NCBI RefSeq assembly: GCF_014268805.2
Contig: NZ_JABWRF020000001.1
Coordinates: 496,001-560,000, forward strand
Direction: 5' to 3'
Origin: Pseudomonas farsensis
GTDB taxonomy: Bacteria; Pseudomonadota; Gammaproteobacteria; Pseudomonadales; Pseudomonadaceae
DNA length: 64,000 bases
This document shows positions 28,473 to 35,742 of this stretch, in pieces. Positions within the stretch are counted from its first letter, which is position 1. Every line of letters starts with the position of its first letter. The notes beneath the pieces were generated by a model. The model did no database searches, was not told the DNA's origin, and saw only the letters and a program-made list of their open reading frames with translations. The translations under genes and the position numbers were made by a program.

Positions 28473-29078
28473 TCAGGCCTGCGGGCGGCCCATCTTGAAC
28501 AATTCGCCCAGCGCGAAGTAGTCAGCCGGGCCGCCACCACGCAGAATCGGCTCAGCGGCGGCGGTGTCGTAGATACCGTCCTTGAGCAGATGCTCGGCGA
28601 TATGCACCGCCACCACTTCACCCAGAATCAGCCAGCTTGGCACCGGCTGTTGATCAGCGCGGTTGAGCTGGATGATCTGGCTCACCTTGCACTCGAAACT
28701 CACCGGGCTCTCGCCCACGCGCGGCACCTTGACCACGTTCGAGGGTGCCGGGGTGAGGCCACTCAGAACGAATTCGTCGACGTCTGCGGCAACGGCTGCG
28801 CAGCTTTGGTTCATCTGCTCGGCCAGCGGCCGGGTGGCCAGGTTCCAGACGAACTCCCCGGTCTGCTCGATATTGTTCAGGCTGTCTTTGCGCCCGACGC
28901 TGCAGAAACCGATGATCGGTGGGATGTAGTTGAAGGCGTTGAAGAAACTGTACGGCGCAAGGTTCAGGCGCCCGTGGCTGTCGTGGCTGGAGATCCAGCC
29001 GATGGGCCGTGGGCCGACGATGGCGTTGAAGGGGTCGTGGGGCAGGCCGTGGCCTTTGGCGGGTTCGTAGTAGTACAT
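28473..29078 (-). CDS. Flavin reductase-like (FMN-binding split-barrel) protein
   Basis: The 201-residue protein belongs to the flavin reductase-like domain family. MYYYEPAKGHGLPHDPFNAI is followed by GPRPIGWISSHDSHGRLNLA and PYSFFNAFNYIPPIIGFCSV, the FMN-binding strands, and later GEFVWNLATRPLAEQMNQS. Such proteins bind FMN and either reduce flavin for a partner oxygenase or act as oxidoreductases. I used the ATG at 29078 because the conserved domain starts there. Convergent with the small hypothetical gene. No partner oxygenase is adjacent. Confidence 0.83.
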   Translation of the reverse strand: MYYYEPAKGHGLPHDPFNAIVGPRPIGWISSHDSHGRLNLAPYSFFNAFNYIPPIIGFCSVGRKDSLNNIEQTGEFVWNLATRPLAEQMNQSCAAVAADVDEFVLSGLTPAPSNVVKVPRVGESPVSFECKVSQIIQLNRADQQPVPSWLILGEVVAVHIAEHLLKDGIYDTAAAEPILRGGGPADYFALGELFKMGRPQA

Positions 29079-29158
29079 CTGCGTAAGGCCGCAAGGCCCT
29101 TCCTGGTGGCGGACGAGGCGCCTAGTGTGCCAAGCCTTTGCCCGGCTGGAAATGATCA

Positions 29159-29178
29159 AGCCCGGCAAAAGCCGGGCT
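29159..29178 (-). terminator. Hairpin downstream of the repeat-protein gene
   Basis: AGCCCGGC and GCCGGGCT are separated by AAAA, a perfect 8-bp stem located 18 bases past the stop of the small secreted protein gene. Downstream on the minus strand the sequence is TGATCATTT, a poor T-run, so terminator strength is uncertain. Confidence 0.6.
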
Positions 29179-29196
29179 GGGTACGCGCATCAGTGA

Positions 29197-29484
29197 TCAG
29201 CTGAAGCGGTGGGCGTTGGTGTTGTCGAAGCCGTTTTCGGCGAAGCGTTGGCCGTTGGTGCGGTCGGCGCCGTCTTCGGCAAAGCGTTGGCCGTTGGTGC
29301 GGTCGGCGCCGTCTTCGGCGAAACGTTGGCCGTTGGTGCGGTCGGAACCATCTTCTGCATAGCTGGCCGATTGGATTTGTACGGCGGCGAAGGTGTGGGC
29401 GTTGGTGTTGTCGAAGCCGTCTTCAGCGAAGGCGCCAGTAGCCAGAACCGAGAGGGCCAGGGTGAGGATCAGTTTGTTTTTCAT
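29197..29484 (-). CDS. Small exported protein with 13-residue tandem repeats
   Basis: The 95-residue protein has a clear signal peptide (MKNKLILTLALSVLATGAFA). The mature part of about 75 residues consists of five copies of a 13-residue unit with the pattern AE[DN]GxDxTNxxxF, for example AEDGADRTNGQRF. The third and fourth copies are identical. A linker of about 10 residues (AAVQIQSASY) follows the first copy. It is rich in Asp, Asn and Gly, has no cysteine and is probably secreted or periplasmic. The ATG at 29484 follows TTGGAGCACCTACC. The upstream 100 bases are unusually AT-rich. I know no function for this family. Confidence 0.8.
   Translation of the reverse strand: MKNKLILTLALSVLATGAFAEDGFDNTNAHTFAAVQIQSASYAEDGSDRTNGQRFAEDGADRTNGQRFAEDGADRTNGQRFAENGFDNTNAHRFS
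29211..29366. repeat. 39-bp coding tandem repeat
   Basis: Four consecutive 39-base units with the core GCGTTGGCCGTTGGTGCGGT encode the C-terminal four 13-residue repeats of the small exported protein. Two units differ at a few bases only, a sign of recent duplication. It is coding, not a CRISPR array. Confidence 0.85.
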
Positions 29485-29534
29485 GGTAGGTGCTCCAAGG
29501 GTTTTGTTGGGGTTGTTTGCTGCTGTGAGTCCCA

Positions 29535-29600
29535 TGCTACGTCGATTAATTTGATTAAAAAGCGCATAAAATGGCTTATATAAATCGATTAATTGGATGT
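29535..29600. promoter_or_regulatory. AT-rich promoter region with direct repeat
   Basis: TCGATTAATT occurs at 29542-29551 and again at 29585-29594 in a stretch much richer in A+T than its neighbours, upstream of the repeat-protein gene (minus strand). Likely promoter and regulator-binding region. The exact start site cannot be fixed. Confidence 0.45.
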
Positions 29601-29728
29601 GTTTGGGCGCACTCTTGCGCTCTGTCTCAGCGCTATCCCATTGAAGGTTTTGAGTTATGGCTGAAGAACGCTCGACGAACGCCTGTCAGCCCTCCCACAA
29701 CCCGCGTCGTCAGCCGCGACCTGCGGTG

Positions 29729-30859
29729 TCAAGCCGGGCACACGGCGTAGCGCGTGCTACGCCCGCCGCCTGGCAAGCGTACAAGGCAGCTTTTGGCCTG
29801 CAGGTCGGCCAGGTGGCGGGTGGCCGTGGCTTTCGAAACTTTGGCCACGGTTTGGTACTGGCTGGCGCTGATGCCGTCTTCGAAGCCCTTGGGGCCGCCG
29901 TCGAGCAGGCGGTTGAGCACTTTGACTTGCTCAGGCAGCAGCCCGTCGGCGCGGTGCGCCTGCCAGAAGCGCGCTTTGTTCAACACCCGGTCGATACGCA
30001 GCAACGCCTGTTCAAGGCTGCGCAGCAGTGTGGTCAGGAACCAGTGCAGCCATTCGGTGATGTCCAGGCTGCCTTTCTGGCTGCGTTCGAGTACGCGGTA
30101 ATAGCCGACACGGTCCTCAAGAATGCTGGCAGACATTGCATAAAAGCGGATTGCCTGACGCTCGCCCTGGGCCAGGGCAAGGTCGGTCAGGGCGCGGGTC
30201 AGGCGGCCGTTGCCGTCAGCGAACGGGTGCAGGGTAACGAACCAGAAATGCGCAACCCCTGCACGTAGCAATGGGTCGAGCTGGTCGTCACTGCGGCTTG
30301 CTTGGAACCAGTCGAGAAACTGCTCAAGTTGCAACTCGAGCCCCGCACGCGGCGGAGCTTCGAAATGCACGGTAGGTTTGTCGATTCGCCCGGAAATGAC
30401 TTGCATGGCCGCGGCGTCGCGCAGTTCACCCACAGCCAGTGGGGCAGTGAGCACCCCGGTGCTTTCTGGGAACAGCCAGCGGTGCCAGCGATACAGCCGC
30501 TGCTGGTCGAGAGGGTGGTCGTGGCCGGCGGTCGCGTCGAGCATCAGCTCAGCCAGGCCTTCACTGCGCGGGCTGGTCGGCCCCGGCTCTTCAATACCGA
30601 GGCGACGCGCAAGTGAAGAACGCACCGATTCGACATTGAGCTGTTCGCCTTCAATGGCCGATGAGGTGACGATGTTCTGCAGCAGCGTGTCGAGCAGGTC
30701 TTTGCCCGCCTCAAGGCCGGCCACCGCACCGGCTCTGCCCAGCAACAGGCCCTGGGTTTCCACGCATTCGCGCAGTAACCCAGCCAGATGTTGGCTGTTC
30801 CAGTGGAAGGTCGGCCAGCCTGGCTGCTGCCAGATCCAGAACGGGGATGAAGGAGTCAT
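29729..30859 (-). CDS. Fic-family AMP/nucleotidyl-transferase with C-terminal winged helix
   Basis: The 376-residue protein carries the Fic active site HPFADGNGRLTRALTD at about residues 195-210, with catalytic His and the GNGR phosphate loop. The N-terminal inhibitory motif SSAIEGE, with its conserved Glu, indicates a class II, self-inhibited enzyme. The C-terminal 50 residues (ISASQYQTVAKVSKATATRH) look like a winged helix, suggesting DNA binding. Such proteins transfer AMP to target proteins or themselves. The ATG at 30859 lacks a Shine-Dalgarno sequence and lies in an operator-like palindrome; GTG 30922 and TTG 30931 are in-frame alternatives, also without one. Confidence 0.87.
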   Translation of the reverse strand: MTPSSPFWIWQQPGWPTFHWNSQHLAGLLRECVETQGLLLGRAGAVAGLEAGKDLLDTLLQNIVTSSAIEGEQLNVESVRSSLARRLGIEEPGPTSPRSEGLAELMLDATAGHDHPLDQQRLYRWHRWLFPESTGVLTAPLAVGELRDAAAMQVISGRIDKPTVHFEAPPRAGLELQLEQFLDWFQASRSDDQLDPLLRAGVAHFWFVTLHPFADGNGRLTRALTDLALAQGERQAIRFYAMSASILEDRVGYYRVLERSQKGSLDITEWLHWFLTTLLRSLEQALLRIDRVLNKARFWQAHRADGLLPEQVKVLNRLLDGGPKGFEDGISASQYQTVAKVSKATATRHLADLQAKSCLVRLPGGGRSTRYAVCPA

Positions 30860-30889
30860 GAGCCGAATAATAACGCTATTCGGCTCATG
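30857..30889. promoter_or_regulatory. Palindrome 1 over the fic start codon
   Basis: CATGAGCCGAATA and TATTCGGCTCATG form perfect 13-bp arms around ATAACGC. The left arm contains the fic ATG (minus strand). Confidence 0.75.
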
Positions 30890-30891
30890 CA

Positions 30892-30922
30892 GTGAGCCGA
30901 ATAAACCCGCTATTCGGCTCAC
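30892..30922. promoter_or_regulatory. Palindrome 2 upstream of fic
   Basis: GTGAGCCGAATA and TATTCGGCTCAC form perfect 12-bp arms around AACCCGC, the same core and spacer length as palindrome 1. The centres are 34 bases apart, about three helical turns. Confidence 0.75.
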
Positions 30923-30929
30923 GACCCAC

Positions 30930-30967
30930 AAAAAAGGGGGCGCCCCGCCAAGCGGAGCGCCCCCTTT
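30930..30967 (-). terminator. Intrinsic terminator of the MFS permease gene
   Basis: On the minus strand AAAGGGGGCGC and GCGCCCCCTTT form an 11-bp stem followed by a T-run. It is 20 bases past the permease stop and just before the fic control region, so fic must have its own promoter within about 70 bases. Confidence 0.88.
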
Positions 30968-30986
30968 GGGCCTTGCAGCCTGCGGA

Positions 30987-32306
30987 TCAGTCAGTGGTGA
31001 TACGCGAGTGTTGCTTGGTGTCCTTCATGGTGACGTAAACCAGCAGCGAGCACGCGATGCAGGCGGTGACGTACCAGTAGTAACCGGTTTCCAGGTGAAT
31101 GCTCTTGAACCACAGTGCCACGTACTCAGCGGTGCCGCCGAAGATCGACACGGTCAAGGCATAGGGCAGGCCGACGCCCAGCGCGCGGATTTCGGTGGGG
31201 AACAGCTCGGCTTTGACCACCGCGTTGATCGAGGTGTAGCCGCTGACGATGATCAGCGCGGCCATGATCAGGAAGAACGCGCCCCACCAGGTCTGGATGG
31301 TGTGCAGGGTAGTCAGGATCGGCACTGTGAACAGCGTCCCCAGCACGCCGAAGGCGATCAGGATCGGGCGTCGGCCGATCTTGTCGGACAGCGCGCCGAT
31401 CACTGGCTGCAAGCACATGAACAGGAACAGCGTGGCGGCCGAAATGGTGGTCGAGTCGCTGATGCTCATGCCCACCGTGTTGACCAGGTACTTCTGCATG
31501 TAGGTGGTGTAGGTGTAGAAGGCCAGGGTGCCGCCCATGGTCAGGCCGACAACGGTCAGCAGTTCCTTGGGGTGGCGCATCAAGGTGCGCATCATGCTTT
31601 CCTTGGCCTTTTCCTTCTTGGTGAAGGAAGCGGTTTCTTCCATGCCACGGCGCAGGTACAGCGCAACCACCGCGCACAGCGCGCCGATCACGAAGGGTAC
31701 ACGCCAGCCCCAGGCGTACAGCTCTTCGGTGGTCAGGGTGTTCTGCAGGATGATCAGCACGGCCAGGGCGATGAGCTGGCCCGAGATCAGCGTCACGTAC
31801 TGGAAGCTTGAGAAGAAGCCACGGCGTTCCTTGGTGGCCATTTCGCTCAGGTAAGTGGCGGAGGTACCGTATTCACCGCCCACCGACAGGCCTTGCATCA
31901 GGCGCGCGATTACCAGCAACACGGGCGCGGCAACGCCGATGGTTTCGTAACCTGGGGTCAGGGCAATGACCAGCGAGCCTGCGCACATCAGCAGCACCGA
32001 GGCCATCAGCGCGGCCTTGCGGCCCTTGCGGTCGGCGTACAGGCCCATCAGCCAGCCACCGATCGGGCGCATCAGGAAGCCCACGGCGAAGATCGCGGCG
32101 GTGTTGAGCAGTTGTGCGGTGGTGTCGCCGGCGGGGAAGAAGGCCTTGGCGAAGTACAGGGAAAATGCGGCGTAGACGTACCAGTCGTACCACTCGACCA
32201 TGTTGCCGATAGAGCCGCTGAAAATCGACTTGAGGCGGCTGGAGGTGGTTTTAGGCGCTGCAGACGCGGCGCCGGCTCCCGCGGGCAGGGGGCTGGTGTT
32301 ATCCAT
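30987..32306 (-). CDS. MFS dicarboxylate (alpha-ketoglutarate-type) permease
   Basis: The 439-residue protein is a 12-TM metabolite:H+ symporter of the KgtP/PcaT group, with [40 protein letters not shown] and [12 protein letters not shown]. It is closely similar to PcaT in this window. The gene lies next to a DctB/DctD-type two-component system and has a sigma-54 promoter, the arrangement used for alpha-ketoglutarate uptake in Pseudomonas (MifS/MifR in P. aeruginosa). The substrate is inferred as alpha-ketoglutarate or a related C5/C6 dicarboxylate. The ATG at 32306 follows AGAAGGTATCCCTG. Confidence 0.88.
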   Translation of the reverse strand: MDNTSPLPAGAGAASAAPKTTSSRLKSIFSGSIGNMVEWYDWYVYAAFSLYFAKAFFPAGDTTAQLLNTAAIFAVGFLMRPIGGWLMGLYADRKGRKAALMASVLLMCAGSLVIALTPGYETIGVAAPVLLVIARLMQGLSVGGEYGTSATYLSEMATKERRGFFSSFQYVTLISGQLIALAVLIILQNTLTTEELYAWGWRVPFVIGALCAVVALYLRRGMEETASFTKKEKAKESMMRTLMRHPKELLTVVGLTMGGTLAFYTYTTYMQKYLVNTVGMSISDSTTISAATLFLFMCLQPVIGALSDKIGRRPILIAFGVLGTLFTVPILTTLHTIQTWWGAFFLIMAALIIVSGYTSINAVVKAELFPTEIRALGVGLPYALTVSIFGGTAEYVALWFKSIHLETGYYWYVTACIACSLLVYVTMKDTKQHSRITTD

Positions 32307-32364
32307 CAGGGATACCTTCTCGTTGTTTTTGTGGGGCGCGCTGAGCGCAGCTTGAGAAGGCTTT

Positions 32365-32380
32365 TGCAGAACCTGTGCCA
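32365..32380 (-). promoter_or_regulatory. Sigma-54 promoter of the MFS permease
   Basis: On the minus strand TGGCACAGGTTCTGCA matches the -24/-12 consensus TGGCACG-N4-TTGCA, with the GG and GC doublets at the required spacing. The start site would be near 32353, giving a 5' leader of about 47 bases. Confidence 0.8.
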
Positions 32381-32461
32381 AATGAGGGCAAGGCGATCCG
32401 TTTGTGTGCACCGAAGCCCAGGCATCCCCGTTTTAACGGCCCGACAGGCTTAGCGCGTACG

Positions 32462-32488
32462 TTGTGGGAGCGGGCTGGCCCCGCGATG
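32462..32488 (+). repeat. Single intergenic repeat unit
   Basis: GTTGTGGGAGCGGGCTGGCC followed by CCGCGATG, one copy of the family, between the sigma-54 promoter and the upstream activator repeats. Confidence 0.65.
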
Positions 32489-32508
32489 AGTCTGCAGTAT
32501 TGCCCCCT

Positions 32509-32565
32509 CAATAGGCGATTTTCCGCTTATCCAAGCCGCCCAATAGGCAATAATCCGCTTATCAA
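32509..32565. promoter_or_regulatory. Tandem upstream activator sites for the NtrC-type regulator
   Basis: Two similar blocks, CAATAGGCGATTTTCCGCTT followed by ATCCA (32509-32533) and CAATAGGCAATAATCCGCTT followed by ATCAA (32541-32565), are spaced 32 bases apart, close to three helical turns. They lie 130-200 bases upstream of the sigma-54 promoter. The second block runs into the last codons of the regulator gene. Confidence 0.65.
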
Positions 32566-33893
32566 GGCGCAAGAAAATCCTCACGCAACAGCCCATGGCG
32601 CTGCATCTTTTCGTTGAGCGTGCGCCTAGGCAGTTGCAACGCCTCCATCACCCCTTTGATTTCGCCCTGGTGCTGGCGCAAGGCTGCGCGCAGACACTGC
32701 GCTTCGAACGCCTCCATCTGCGCGGCCAGCGATTGCCCGTCGGCAGCCTGCGCCTGGTTCGGCGAGGCCAGCCCCAGCGCATGCCGTTCGGCGGCGTTGG
32801 CCAGCTCACGCACGTTGCCCGGCCAGTCGTGGGCCAGCAGTTGCGCCAGCTGCGCACCACTGACCGGCTGCGCCTCACGGCCCAGGCGCTCGGCGCAACT
32901 GCGGGCAAAATGCTCGAACAGCAGCGGGATGTCCTCGCGCCGCTCACGCAGCGGCGCCAGGCGCAGCTCGGCAACGTTCAGGCGGTAGGCGAGGTCTTCT
33001 CGGAAACGCCCGGCGCGGGCCTCTTCGAGCAGGTCGGGTTTGGTCGCGGCGACGATTCGCAGGTCCACCTCGATGCTCTGGTTGGCGCCCAGCCGTTCGA
33101 GTTTGTGCTCCTGGATGACGCGCAGCAGCTTGGCCTGCTGGGCCAGCGGCATGCTTTCGATCTCGTCGAGAAACACCGTACCGCCGTTGGCATATTCAAG
33201 CTTGCCGATACGTTTGCCCTGGGCGCCAGTAAAGGCGCCGCTTTCGTGGCCGAATAGCTCGGCTTCGAACAGCGCTTCGGGAATGGCCGCGCAGTTGAGG
33301 GCGACGAAGGGCTTGCCGGCGCGCGGGCCGAAGTCGTGCAGGCAGCGAGCAACGCGTTCCTTGCCGCTGCCGGTTTCACCACGGATCAGCACATTGACCG
33401 GCAGCGCCGCCAGCTCCAGCACTTGGCGGCGCAACTGTTGCAGGCCCTGGGACATACCGAGCAGGGTGCCTTCCAGCTGCACCTTGAGGTCGGCCTGCTC
33501 ATGCAGGCGGCGGTTTTCCAGCACTAACTGGCGTTTTTCAAGGGCGCGGCCGAGGCTGCTCATCAGGTGCTGCGGGGTGAACGGTTTTTCCAGAAAATCG
33601 TAGGCGCCGTTGCGCATTGCCTCGACCGCCATCGGCACATCGCCGTGGCCGGTCAGCAGGATCACCGGCAGGCCGGCGTCGAGCTGCTGCAGGCGTTCGA
33701 GCAACTGCATGCCGGAAAGCCCGGGCATACGCACATCGCTGAGGATTACCCCGGGGAAGTCCGGCGGCAACTGCGCCAGGCATTCTTCGGCGCGGGCGAA
33801 CAGCTGCACATTGAAGCCGGACAGGCTCAGCCACTGCTCAACGGCGTTGCGGATACTGGCTTCGTCATCGACGACGATCACGGAATTCAACAT
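32562..33893 (-). CDS. NtrC-family sigma-54-dependent response regulator (DctD/MifR-like)
   Basis: The 443-residue protein has a receiver domain with phospho-acceptor Asp53 (VILSDVRMPGLSG), an AAA+ domain with Walker A GETGSGKE and the sigma-54 contact loop ESGAFTGAQG, and a C-terminal Fis-type helix-turn-helix (PRRTLNEKMQRHGL). It would be phosphorylated by the adjacent kinase and activate the permease gene from the tandem sites just past its own stop codon. Its start overlaps the kinase stop by 7 bases. Confidence 0.93.
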   Translation of the reverse strand: MLNSVIVVDDEASIRNAVEQWLSLSGFNVQLFARAEECLAQLPPDFPGVILSDVRMPGLSGMQLLERLQQLDAGLPVILLTGHGDVPMAVEAMRNGAYDFLEKPFTPQHLMSSLGRALEKRQLVLENRRLHEQADLKVQLEGTLLGMSQGLQQLRRQVLELAALPVNVLIRGETGSGKERVARCLHDFGPRAGKPFVALNCAAIPEALFEAELFGHESGAFTGAQGKRIGKLEYANGGTVFLDEIESMPLAQQAKLLRVIQEHKLERLGANQSIEVDLRIVAATKPDLLEEARAGRFREDLAYRLNVAELRLAPLRERREDIPLLFEHFARSCAERLGREAQPVSGAQLAQLLAHDWPGNVRELANAAERHALGLASPNQAQAADGQSLAAQMEAFEAQCLRAALRQHQGEIKGVMEALQLPRRTLNEKMQRHGLLREDFLAP

Positions 33894-35644
33894 GCAGGCT
33901 CCAGGTCGCGCGGCAGGGTCAGGCTGAAGCGGGCGCCGCCAGGCAGGTTCTCGACCTGCAGAGCGCCGCCGGCATCGGCAACGATGCCATACGAGATGGC
34001 CAGGCCCAGGCCCAGGCCTTCGCCGACCGGTTTGGTGGTGAAGAACGGATCGAAGACTTTACCAAGGTCGGCCTCGGCAATGCCGCCCCCTGAGTCGAGC
34101 ACGCTCAGGCGCCACAGCTCGGCATCGGACTCGATACGTATTTCCAGGCGTTTGTAGCGTTTATCGGCCATGGCGTCGAGGGCATTGCGCAACAGGTTGA
34201 TCAGCACCTGCTCCAGGCGGATGGCATCGCCGCGCACCCAGGCCGGGCGTGCCAGGTACAGCGCCACTTCCACTTCTTCGTCGCGGATGCGCGGCTCCAG
34301 CAGGTGCAGCGCCTGATCGACAACCGTGGCCAAGTCCAGGCGCTCGCGCAGGCCGCCGGGGCTGTTGCGGGCGAACGTCTTCAGGTGGCCGGTGAGCGCG
34401 GCCATGCGCGTAAGCATCTGCTCCAGGGGTTCGAGGGCCTGGCGCGCCTGCTCATGGCGGCCATGGTCGAGCAGCAGGCGCAGGGTTTCGAGCTGCATGC
34501 GCTGGGTGGTCAGCGGCTGGTTGATTTCGTGGGCGAGGGCGGCGGACATCTGCCCCAGCGCCGCCAGCTTGGCCGACTGCACCAGGCCTTCCTGGGCGGT
34601 GCGCAATTCGCGGGTGCGCTCCTCGACCTGGCGCTTGAGCTCTTCGCGGCTGCGCTGGCGCATGCGGGCCAGGCGCATGCGCTGGCTGACAAACAGCGCG
34701 GCGAACACCAGGCTCAGCCAGACGGCAGCAGCGGCCAGGGCGGCGTTGCGCTCGTCCTCGGCAACCTGCGGCTTGCGCAGCAGGTGCAAGGTCCAGCCTT
34801 CGGCGGGCAATGGCAGGCTTTCCCACAGGTAGTCGACGCTGCCCTGCGGGCCTTGCACGCGGGACAGGTGGCTGTGCTCGGCAAAACGCGTCAGCACCTG
34901 GCTGTGCAGGGCCACCAGCGGTTGCTTGTCGTACTGGCGGGTCTGCTCAAGCTCGGCGCGGTCCGCAGGCGTCAGCGGTAGCAGTTCGCGATAGCGCCAG
35001 CCGTCCTGGTTGGCAATGAAGGTAATGCCGCGCGCGTCGCTGACCAGCAGGATATCGCTGCCCTGGCGCCACTCGCGCTCAAGCTCGGGGAACTCAAGCT
35101 TGACCACCATGGCACCCAAAAACTGCCCCTGTGCATTGCTCACGGCGCTGGATAAAAAGTAACCCGGTACGCCGCTGGTCACGCCGACAGCATAGAAACG
35201 CCCGCTGCCTTGGACGCGGGTCTGTTTGAAGTAGGGCCGGAAGCCATAGTTGGAGCCGACGTAGGTGGTGGGCAAGCGCCAGTTGCTGGCGGCAATGGCA
35301 AGGCCGCTGGCGTCGAGCAGCTCCAGGGTCGAGGAGTTGGCCGCGCCGTTGATACGTTCAAGCTTGAGGTTCAGCGCGTGCTGCACCGGCTCGCTCAGCG
35401 GCCTGCTCAGGGCATCGATGAGCTCGGGGTCCAGCGCCAGCACCGCAGGCAGGGCGCGATAGCGCTCGATCAGGGTGTGCAAGGCGTTGGCGTACAGGCC
35501 CAGTTGCTGGTTGGCGCGCTGCGCATCGAGTTGCATCGATTCGCGCTTGGCCTGGTGCATGGCCCAGCCGGCGCTGAGTACGGTACCGACCACGATCAGC
35601 AGGATGATCAGGCCCAGGCGCACAGCGCGGATGGGTGAGGGCAT
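33887..35644 (-). CDS. DctB/MifS-like sensor histidine kinase
   Basis: The 585-residue membrane kinase has an N-terminal TM segment (LGLIILLIVVGTVLSAGWAM), a periplasmic Cache-type sensor region (about 40-290), a second TM segment near 300, a coiled-coil linker, the H-box in MSAALAHEINQPLTTQRMQL and an HATPase domain with NLLRNALDAM and GLGLGLAISYGIV. The fold matches DctB, which senses dicarboxylates. The ATG at 35644 is preferred over an in-frame TTG at 35650. It overlaps the response-regulator gene by 7 bases, so the two are co-translated. Confidence 0.92.
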   Translation of the reverse strand: MPSPIRAVRLGLIILLIVVGTVLSAGWAMHQAKRESMQLDAQRANQQLGLYANALHTLIERYRALPAVLALDPELIDALSRPLSEPVQHALNLKLERINGAANSSTLELLDASGLAIAASNWRLPTTYVGSNYGFRPYFKQTRVQGSGRFYAVGVTSGVPGYFLSSAVSNAQGQFLGAMVVKLEFPELEREWRQGSDILLVSDARGITFIANQDGWRYRELLPLTPADRAELEQTRQYDKQPLVALHSQVLTRFAEHSHLSRVQGPQGSVDYLWESLPLPAEGWTLHLLRKPQVAEDERNAALAAAAVWLSLVFAALFVSQRMRLARMRQRSREELKRQVEERTRELRTAQEGLVQSAKLAALGQMSAALAHEINQPLTTQRMQLETLRLLLDHGRHEQARQALEPLEQMLTRMAALTGHLKTFARNSPGGLRERLDLATVVDQALHLLEPRIRDEEVEVALYLARPAWVRGDAIRLEQVLINLLRNALDAMADKRYKRLEIRIESDAELWRLSVLDSGGGIAEADLGKVFDPFFTTKPVGEGLGLGLAISYGIVADAGGALQVENLPGGARFSLTLPRDLEPAC

Positions 35645-35742
35645 GGGCAAAGGTCCGCAGGTTCGGTGGTCGGTGGTGGTGCTTCGCGGAGCTCGCCCGC
35701 CCCACGGCGCGAGGGCGGTGGGGCGGGGCCTGGCGCGCTGGG

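Noticed and set aside
29211..29366. 39-bp tandem repeats resembling a short CRISPR array
   Set aside because: The units abut with no spacers, stay in one reading frame and encode protein repeats.
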